Shown: positions 7,655 through 12,532 of the stretch, piece after piece
How the letters are laid out: each line of letters begins with the position of its first letter
Numbering within the stretch: position 1 is the first letter of the stretch
Assembly (NCBI GenBank): GCA_038525605.1
Contig: JBCBHL010000219.1
Span: forward strand, 1-12,532
From: JANSWY01 sp038525605
GTDB taxonomy: Bacteria; Bacteroidota; Bacteroidia; Cytophagales; Cyclobacteriaceae
DNA length: 12,532 bases
Direction: 5' to 3'
Made by a program: the position numbers and the translations under genes
The notes under the pieces: model-generated
What the model was told of the DNA's origin: nothing
Seen by the model: the letters and a program-made list of their open reading frames with translations, nothing else
Database searches by the model: none

Positions 7655-8140
7655 ATGGAAATAATGGTACTTAATCAATTGAGAAAAGCGCTGAACACCA
7701 CCAAAACCATTACCTCAATATGCTTTGCGATCGGTTTGTCAGTCTGGTTGATTATCATGCCATTTAATAATCGTGTTGCGGCCTACATACTTTTATTTAC
7801 ACTTCCTTTTCTGGGCTTATTTCTCATCGTCGCACTGTTTTCCTGGCTATACAAGCCAAAGGTTTCTATTCCACAGGATAAGGAAATGATGTTGTTAATC
7901 AATTCCGAATTACCATTGAATGAAATTCAAAATCCGAAAGCAATTCAATATGCAAAAAACTTCATCGTCGAAAAGGAAACAGAAAAAACGATTGGCGAGC
8001 TTGATAACAAGCAGACTTTTGAACTTTTACAATCTGATCAATTTGAGAAAAAGCTACGATATGAACGGCTGAATTTCTTTCAGAATCGTCCGAATGGTTT
8101 CTTAGGATTCTTCGTAGAATTGGCTGATGCCTTCAGTTAA
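7655..8140 (+). CDS. Hypothetical two-helix membrane protein
   Basis: This 161-residue protein has two hydrophobic segments, about residues 17-36 (TSICFAIGLSVWLIIMPF) and 43-67 (YILLFTLPFLGLFLIVALF). A soluble charged region of about 90 residues follows, ending in FFVELADAFS. The two helices are separated by a very short turn, so both ends probably face the cytoplasm. I do not recognise a family. The start at 7655 has AAAGGAAA upstream; ATG 7664, three codons on, is an alternative. It lies 51 bp after the sulfatase and 39 bp before the next small lipoprotein, all on the same strand. Base composition is like its neighbours. No function can be assigned. Confidence 0.7.
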   Translation: MEIMVLNQLRKALNTTKTITSICFAIGLSVWLIIMPFNNRVAAYILLFTLPFLGLFLIVALFSWLYKPKVSIPQDKEMMLLINSELPLNEIQNPKAIQYAKNFIVEKETEKTIGELDNKQTFELLQSDQFEKKLRYERLNFFQNRPNGFLGFFVELADAFS

Positions 8141-8179
8141 AAAAATTCTGACTAAATTTATCTATCTAACAAAAAAGCC

Positions 8180-8512
8180 ATGAAAAGAATAAACTTCAAT
8201 TTGCTAATTGCAGTCGCAATTATTTTCATTTCAGTCAGTTGCGCTTCGCAAAGAACAGGAATTTTGGATGTTAAATTTACAAACCAGTTGACTCAGACTG
8301 ATCTTGATAAGATTAAAAAAGACTTAAAGACGCAGAACATCGATTTAAATTATGATTTGCTGGAATTTGATGACAATGGGAAGCTCAAGCGAATCAATGC
8401 ATCGATCGATTACAACGACGGTCAAGTTGCCAGTTTTAAATCGAGAGAGTTGAGATCTTCAGACAAGCCTGGTTTCTACCGAGACTTTTCAAATGGATTA
8501 AAATTACGCTGA
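8180..8512 (+). CDS. Small lipoprotein resembling the C-terminal tail domain of Bacteroidota BlaR1/M56 proteins
   Basis: This 110-residue protein has a clear lipoprotein signal, MKRINFNLLIAVAIIFISVSC, with the lipid-modified cysteine at C21. The mature part (FTNQLTQTDLDKIKKDLK, then IDLNYDLLEFDDNGKLKRI) matches my memory of the short domain at the end of many Bacteroidota BlaR1/M56 peptidase proteins. That pattern is 'K.TTDAQLEKIKKDLKEKGI..' followed by an 'RN.KGEIT.I' strand. Here it stands alone behind a lipoprotein signal, with no transmembrane helices or zinc-protease HExxH motif. It is probably anchored in the periplasm or outer membrane. Function is unknown. The downstream gene on the other strand converges on it, with a 67-bp gap. 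Confidence 0.72.
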   Translation: MKRINFNLLIAVAIIFISVSCASQRTGILDVKFTNQLTQTDLDKIKKDLKTQNIDLNYDLLEFDDNGKLKRINASIDYNDGQVASFKSRELRSSDKPGFYRDFSNGLKLR

Positions 8513-8579
8513 GAATAGCGCCTGGTCCGATCGGTTTTGATGATTTGCTTAGAGCAGGTTGTAGCTTGGCGTTCAGATG

Positions 8580-9347
8580 CTACCTTGCCACCGCCATTGC
8601 TACTAAATCACTCAGATTGTTTTCCTTTGGTGTTTTCAGTCTTTCTCTTACAACGTCACCTATCACTATGATAGCCGGAGCACCGAGTCCTTTTGTTTGA
8701 GCGATCTGCTCAATATTTTCAAGGGTTCCAAAGCCGGATAATTCCTTATCCGTCGTGCCATTCATGATGATACCTACCGGCTCGTCAATACCGCGTTGTT
8801 GTTTGAAAACATTCACGATTTCTGATAAGTTTTTCATTCCCATCAGGATAATCACAGTGGCACTGGATTGTGCGGCAAGCTGTATATCAGCGGAAGCTTT
8901 ATGGGATTTAGTAGCACCGGTCACCACCCAGAAACTCTCATTAATTCCCCTTTTTGTAACGGGTATATGTTGAGAGCATGGAACCGCCATACTGCTGCTG
9001 ATTCCCGGAATTACTTCTGTTTCAGCGCCATGCTGTGTCACATATTCCATCTCTTCGTGCCCTCTGCCAAACACAAAAGGATCTCCACCTTTGAGCCTCA
9101 CAACTGTTTTACCATCTTTGACAAGAGATAAAATGAGTTCGTTGATCTCTACCTGCTTCATAAAGTGAAGCCCTGCTCTTTTTCCTACAAAAACTTTATC
9201 GCAACCCGGTCCACAGTAGTTGAGTAAAGCCGGATTTGCCAATGCATCGTACAATACCACATCAGCAGTTTGCAAAGCTTTCATTCCTTTTACAGTGATC
9301 AACTCCTCGTCTCCCGGACCCGCACCTACCAAGATTAACTTACCCAT
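8580..9347 (-). CDS. cobA: Uroporphyrinogen-III C-methyltransferase (SUMT)
   Basis: This 255-residue, single-domain protein of normal SUMT length transfers two methyl groups from S-adenosylmethionine to uroporphyrinogen III, giving precorrin-2 on the way to siroheme (or corrinoids). Family motifs run in order: VGAGPGDEELITVKG at the N-terminus, VVLYDALANPALL, VGKRAG, VRLKGGDPFVFGRG (the SAM-binding loop), VIPGISSSMAVP, IPVTKRG, TVIILMGMKNL and PAIIVIGDVV. There is no CysG-type dehydrogenase/chelatase extension, so those steps need another gene elsewhere. It is divergent from nirB, which needs siroheme, and this context supports siroheme supply as its job. The symbol cobA follows function; it could also be named sumT. 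The start ATG reads from 9347 leftwards, directly before the VGAGPGD motif. Confidence 0.95.
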   Translation of the reverse strand: MGKLILVGAGPGDEELITVKGMKALQTADVVLYDALANPALLNYCGPGCDKVFVGKRAGLHFMKQVEINELILSLVKDGKTVVRLKGGDPFVFGRGHEEMEYVTQHGAETEVIPGISSSMAVPCSQHIPVTKRGINESFWVVTGATKSHKASADIQLAAQSSATVIILMGMKNLSEIVNVFKQQRGIDEPVGIIMNGTTDKELSGFGTLENIEQIAQTKGLGAPAIIVIGDVVRERLKTPKENNLSDLVAMAVAR

Positions 9348-9451
9348 ATTCCTAAGTGTTTCTTAAATACCAAAGCAATTATACTTAAATATTTGTGTGA
9401 ATTACTAATTATTTCTAAGTAATATTACGTATAATTACGTAATTAATTTGA
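9348..9451. promoter_or_regulatory. Divergent cobA/nirB control region with phased palindromes
   Basis: This 104-bp AT-rich region must hold the promoters for both directions. TAATTACGTAATTA (9432-9445) is a perfect 14-bp palindrome ending 6 bp before the nirB ATG. A second TTACGTA lies at 9425-9431, exactly 10 bp upstream of the copy at 9435-9441, so the two face the same side of the helix. A further dyad, ATTACT/AGTAAT, spans 9401-9423 with an 11-nt spacer. No FNR-type TTGAT-N4-ATCAA site and no full TAnnTTTG promoter was found. Binding by a regulator is inference. Confidence 0.45.
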
Positions 9452-11947
9452 ATGATTATGAAAATAGTTGTTGTAGGTAATGGAATGGTCGGCTATAAGT
9501 TTTGTGAGAAGCTTCGGAAGAAAGCAACGGCTGAACAGGTAGAAATAGTAGTGTTTGGAGATGAAATTCTTCCCGCATACGACCGGGTACACCTGAGTGA
9601 ATATTTTGAAAATCAGGAATCTGCCAAATTGCTGATGGCAGATAAGAACTGGTATGCTGACAATGATATTTTATTGAAAACCGGAGAATTAGTGACCGGT
9701 ATTGATCCGGCAGCTAAGGAGATCAAAACCCACAAGGGTCATACAGAAACATATGATTCACTGATTCTGGCTACTGGCTCGTCAGCTTTGGTGCCGCCTA
9801 TTAAAGGTGTTGAGAAGAAGGGTGTATTTGTTTATAGGAAAATAGAAGATCTCGACCAGATCATCGACTTTGGTAAAGGGATCAAAAGAGCTGCAGTGTT
9901 GGGAGGAGGATTACTGGGGCTTGAAGCTGCCAAAGCATTGATGGATATGAATCTGGAAACGCAAGTAGTAGAGTTTGCAGATAAGCTGATGCCCAGACAA
10001 CTCGATCAGATTGGGTCTGATTTGCTCAAACGAAAGATTGAATCGCTTGGTATCGAAGTATTGTTGGGTAAAAACACGAAAAACATCGACGGTAACGGCA
10101 GACTTTCCAAACTGGAATTTACCGACGGAACTTCATTGGAGACGGAAATGCTGGTGATCTCCTGCGGGATTATACCAAGGGATGAATTGGCAGAAAATGC
10201 TGGTTTGGAAAAAGGTAGCAGAGGTGGATACAGGGTCAATGAGCGCATGGAAACCAATATTGCCGATATCTATGCGATCGGGGAAGCGGCTTCATTTCAG
10301 GACATGATTTATGGTTTGGTTGCTCCGGGCTATGAAATGGCTGATGTGGTCATCGATCAAATTATCGGGGATGGCTCATTAACTTTCGATGGCGCTGATA
10401 TGTCTACCAAACTGAAATTGATTGGGGTGGACGTTGGCAGTTTCGGTGATGCATTGGGAGCGACCGAAGGCTGTGTGCCAATTAGTTACACCGATCAAAA
10501 TTCAGGTACTTATAAAAGAATTAACCTCAGCGCGGACGGCAAAAAGCTGCTTGGAGGAATCCTCGTAGGTGATGCCGCTGATTACAATATGTTGCATCAG
10601 ATTGCGATGAATGGCATAGCACTTCCTCCAAATCCCGAAGACTTGATTTTGGGGGCCCGAGGAGGCGAATCGAATTTAAATGGAATTGGGGCTTTGCCTG
10701 CTTCCAGCCAGATATGTTCCTGCGAAAATGTTTGCAAAGGGGACATCGAAGAAGCCATTAAATCCGGGAATCTGGAAAACCTTGGTCAGGTAAAATCCTG
10801 TACCAAAGCCGGAACCGGATGCGGTGCCTGCACGCCAATGGTCGGAGATATTCTCACGGAGACCTTGAAATCGATGGGTAAAAAAGTGAGGAAAGTATTG
10901 TGTGAGCATTTCGATTATACCCGTCAGGAATTGTTTGATTTGGTGAAAGTTTCAGGCATTACCAATTACGACAAATTTTTAGATAAATACGGGCATGGAG
11001 ATGGTTGCGAGACTTGTAAGCCTGCAATGGCCTCTATTTTTGCCAGCGTTTACAATGACCTGATAACAAAACAGGACACAATTCAGGATACCAATGATCG
11101 ATTCCTGGCCAATATTCAGAAAGGAGGCTCTTATTCAGTGGTGCCTAGAATTCCCGGCGGGGAAATCACACCCGATAAGCTGATCGTCATCGGAGAAGTA
11201 GCGAAAGATTATAACCTGTACACAAAAATTACTGGAGGACAAAGGATTGACCTTTTTGGTGCCAGGATAGAAGATTTACCTGATATCTGGGGAAGATTGA
11301 TCAATGCTGGTTTCGAGAGTGGTCATGCCTATGGTAAGTCGTTGCGAACGGTGAAAAGCTGTGTGGGCTCTACCTGGTGTCGGTATGGGTTACACGATTC
11401 AGTTTCGTTTGCGATAGAAGTGGAAAATAGGTATCGTGGATTGCGTTCGCCGCATAAATTAAAAGGAGCGGTTTCGGGCTGTAGAAGAGAATGTGCAGAG
11501 GCGCAAAGCAAAGATTTTGGCATCATCGCGACAGAGGTGGGATGGAATTTATACATCTGCGGAAATGGAGGTGCGAATCCTGTTCATGCGCAACTGCTTG
11601 CAGGCGATATCGATTCTGAAACAGTGATTAAATATCTCGACCGATTCCTGATGTTTTACATCAAAACCGCTGAACCACTCAACAGAACATCAGTCTGGCT
11701 CAGTAAACTTGAAGGTGGAATGGATTATATAAAATCCGTTGTGGTTGATGATTCTCTCAATATCGGTGAGCAATTGGAAACGGAAATGCAGCAACTCATC
11801 GATGTGTATCAGTGTGAGTGGAAAGCAGTGGTCAACGATCCGGAACTACGTAAAAAGTTCACTCACTTTTCGAACAGGCTGGTTGGCGATCCTGAATTGA
11901 AATTCAAAGAAATGAGAGGGCAGAAAATCCCTGCTAATTGGGGTTAG
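9452..11947 (+). CDS. nirB: NADH-dependent nitrite reductase, large subunit
   Basis: This 831-residue protein is of usual NirB length. With NirD it reduces nitrite to ammonium in the cytoplasm using NADH, FAD, iron-sulfur clusters and siroheme. Domain order: an FAD-binding GNGMVG (residues 9-14) and an NAD-binding GGGLLG (151-156) in a pyridine-nucleotide oxidoreductase module; a rubredoxin-reductase-like C-domain (~315-395); a BFD-type [2Fe-2S] domain with C422, C424, C457 and C460; a second BFD-like segment with C484, C519 and C522; then the ferredoxin-like half domain and the sulfite/nitrite reductase domain. The siroheme/[4Fe-4S] ligands are C637, C643 (CVGSTWC) and C677, C681 (CRREC). 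ATG 9458 (MKIVVVG) is an alternative start two codons on. It is upstream of nirD and divergent from cobA. No nitrate reductase or nitrite transporter is visible, so whether its role is assimilatory or dissimilatory cannot be settled. Confidence 0.97.
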   Translation: MIMKIVVVGNGMVGYKFCEKLRKKATAEQVEIVVFGDEILPAYDRVHLSEYFENQESAKLLMADKNWYADNDILLKTGELVTGIDPAAKEIKTHKGHTETYDSLILATGSSALVPPIKGVEKKGVFVYRKIEDLDQIIDFGKGIKRAAVLGGGLLGLEAAKALMDMNLETQVVEFADKLMPRQLDQIGSDLLKRKIESLGIEVLLGKNTKNIDGNGRLSKLEFTDGTSLETEMLVISCGIIPRDELAENAGLEKGSRGGYRVNERMETNIADIYAIGEAASFQDMIYGLVAPGYEMADVVIDQIIGDGSLTFDGADMSTKLKLIGVDVGSFGDALGATEGCVPISYTDQNSGTYKRINLSADGKKLLGGILVGDAADYNMLHQIAMNGIALPPNPEDLILGARGGESNLNGIGALPASSQICSCENVCKGDIEEAIKSGNLENLGQVKSCTKAGTGCGACTPMVGDILTETLKSMGKKVRKVLCEHFDYTRQELFDLVKVSGITNYDKFLDKYGHGDGCETCKPAMASIFASVYNDLITKQDTIQDTNDRFLANIQKGGSYSVVPRIPGGEITPDKLIVIGEVAKDYNLYTKITGGQRIDLFGARIEDLPDIWGRLINAGFESGHAYGKSLRTVKSCVGSTWCRYGLHDSVSFAIEVENRYRGLRSPHKLKGAVSGCRRECAEAQSKDFGIIATEVGWNLYICGNGGANPVHAQLLAGDIDSETVIKYLDRFLMFYIKTAEPLNRTSVWLSKLEGGMDYIKSVVVDDSLNIGEQLETEMQQLIDVYQCEWKAVVNDPELRKKFTHFSNRLVGDPELKFKEMRGQKIPANWG

Positions 11948-11964
11948 AAAGTTTTAATATTAGA

Positions 11965-12351
11965 ATGAAGATGGTAGAAGAATCAGTAAGAACCTATAAG
12001 ACAGTAGCAACTGAAGAGGTAAAAGTTTGGGAAAAGGTTGGTCATGTGGAGGATTTTCCGATCAACGGTGGGCTGGCGTTTTATTACAAAGGATTGCAGG
12101 TAGCCGTTTTTAACTTTTCCAGAAGAGGTGAGTGGTTTGCTACTCAAAACTTGTGTCCTCATAAAAAACAAATGATATTGTCCAGGGGGATGATCGGATC
12201 AGAAGGTGAAGAACCAAAAGTTGCCTGTCCCTTTCATAAGAAAACCTTTTCACTGAAAAATGGTAAAAACCTCAATGGCGATGAATGTGACCTGGCTACT
12301 TACCCGGTAAAAACTGAAAACGATGAGGTCTTTGTGGGTTTTGCAGAGTGA
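11965..12351 (+). CDS. nirD: Nitrite reductase small subunit, Rieske-type with complete ligand set
   Basis: The ATG at 11965 gives 128 residues. The same frame extends back to a TTG at 11938 overlapping nirB, and a second ATG at 11971 is also possible; family length favours one of the two ATGs. The gene begins 17 bp after nirB. The product is the NirD partner of NirB and has a Rieske-like fold. It keeps all four cluster ligands: C64 and H66 in LCPHKK, and C88 and H91 in CPFHKKTFSLKNG, spaced C-x-H-x21-C-x2-H. The proteobacterial (E. coli-type) NirD, as I recall its sequence, lacks these ligands, whereas Bacillus NasE-type subunits keep them. A [2Fe-2S] centre is therefore likely here, as inference. 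Predicted cytoplasmic, with no signal peptide. Confidence 0.93.
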   Translation: MKMVEESVRTYKTVATEEVKVWEKVGHVEDFPINGGLAFYYKGLQVAVFNFSRRGEWFATQNLCPHKKQMILSRGMIGSEGEEPKVACPFHKKTFSLKNGKNLNGDECDLATYPVKTENDEVFVGFAE

Positions 12352-12532
12352 TTAAACTTGATTGTATGAATTACGGTCAAATCTGCAGGCAAATGCTTTT
12401 TAAAATATGATAAGTAAAATGATTAAGAATTATGAATTATGAATTATGAATTATGAATTCAATGCCATTAAGTTAAGCAATTAAACTGATCTGTAATTTC
12501 CTGCATATTTAGTATCAGGTTTAACTATTCTT
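12352..12532. other. Non-coding tail downstream of nirD
   Basis: This 181-bp AT-rich stretch at the window edge contains no supportable ORF and no clear intrinsic terminator. The only recognisable structure is the GAATTAT tandem repeat at 12427-12459. What follows beyond the window is not known. Confidence 0.6.
12427..12459 (+). repeat. GAATTAT heptanucleotide tandem repeat
   Basis: Four perfect copies of GAATTAT (12427-12454) are followed by a fifth partial copy, GAATT, which runs into GAATTC. The unit length of 7 and perfect identity mark it as a simple-sequence repeat prone to copy-number change by slippage. It lies 75 bp after nirD, outside any gene seen here. Repeats of this unit are familiar to me from intergenic DNA of Bacteroidota. 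Confidence 0.9.

Noticed and set aside
8513..8579. CCGATCGG followed by TTTT (8527-8538) in the convergent gap, as a terminator
   Set aside because: The palindrome has no loop and the flanks do not pair, so a stable hairpin cannot form as written.
8755..9131. + strand open frames opposite cobA
   Set aside because: They are shadows of the SUMT gene, whose motifs on the - strand are unmistakable.
9381..9435. TATAAT-like hexamers in the cobA/nirB gap as sigma-70 -10 boxes
   Set aside because: Bacteroidota primary promoters use TAnnTTTG, no matching -35 element is present, and TATAAT is expected by chance in DNA this AT-rich.
10901..11017. Second BFD-like segment of NirB with only three cysteines (C484, C519, C522), possibly a decayed cluster site
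   Set aside because: The LCEHFDYTRQELF...GCETCKP pattern is, as I recall, normal for NirB proteins generally, so it is not a peculiarity of this gene.
11938..11964. TTG at 11938 as the nirD start, overlapping nirB
   Set aside because: It would add nine residues unlike NirD N-termini; ATG 11965 or 11971 fits the family length better.

Overview
The window looks like chromosomal DNA from a member of the Bacteroidota, probably of the Cytophagales/marine-flexibacter type. The reasons are a TonB-dependent receptor with a CarboxypepD-like lead-in, a LytS-type histidine kinase paired with a LytTR regulator, lipoprotein signals ending in (V/I)FSC or SVSC, near-absent Shine-Dalgarno sites, moderate-to-low GC content, two matches to the Bacteroidota -7 promoter element TAnnTTTG, and a GAATTAT heptanucleotide repeat. 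The genus cannot be set from sequence reading alone. No tRNA, rRNA, CRISPR array, insertion sequence or prophage gene was seen.

Layout. (1) Bases 2-4546: the 3' part of a TonB-dependent outer-membrane receptor, an exported TPR-like protein of about 217 residues, a LytS/YehU-type sensor kinase and an overlapping LytTR response regulator, all on the + strand. This reads as one uptake/sensing module. (2) Bases 4652-5842: a DinB-fold protein followed 9 bp later by a WG-repeat lipoprotein. (3) Bases 5981-7603: an exported sulfatase lipoprotein with an unusual active-site signature (C-A-V-T-R), preceded by a 138-bp gap holding a possible structured leader. (4) Bases 7655-8512: a two-helix membrane protein of unknown function and a small lipoprotein resembling the C-terminal tail domain of Bacteroidota BlaR1/M56 proteins. 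(5) Bases 8580-12351: a siroheme/nitrite-reduction block. A SUMT gene (cobA-type) on the - strand is divergent from nirB and nirD, with a dyad-rich 104-bp region between them. (6) Bases 12352-12532: non-coding, with a GAATTAT tandem repeat.

How the genes fit together. CobA methylates uroporphyrinogen III towards siroheme, and siroheme is the prosthetic group of NirB. NirB and NirD form the cytoplasmic NADH-dependent nitrite reductase that makes ammonium. The receptor, TPR protein, kinase and regulator probably form a locally regulated outer-membrane function whose ligand is unknown. The sulfatase would desulfate an organic sulfate ester outside the cytoplasm, if it is matured. Nothing here is plainly a new defence or mobile system. 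The points most worth a second look are the sulfatase signature, the Rieske-complete NirD, the dyads upstream of nirB, and the receptor/TPR/LytS/LytTR grouping.
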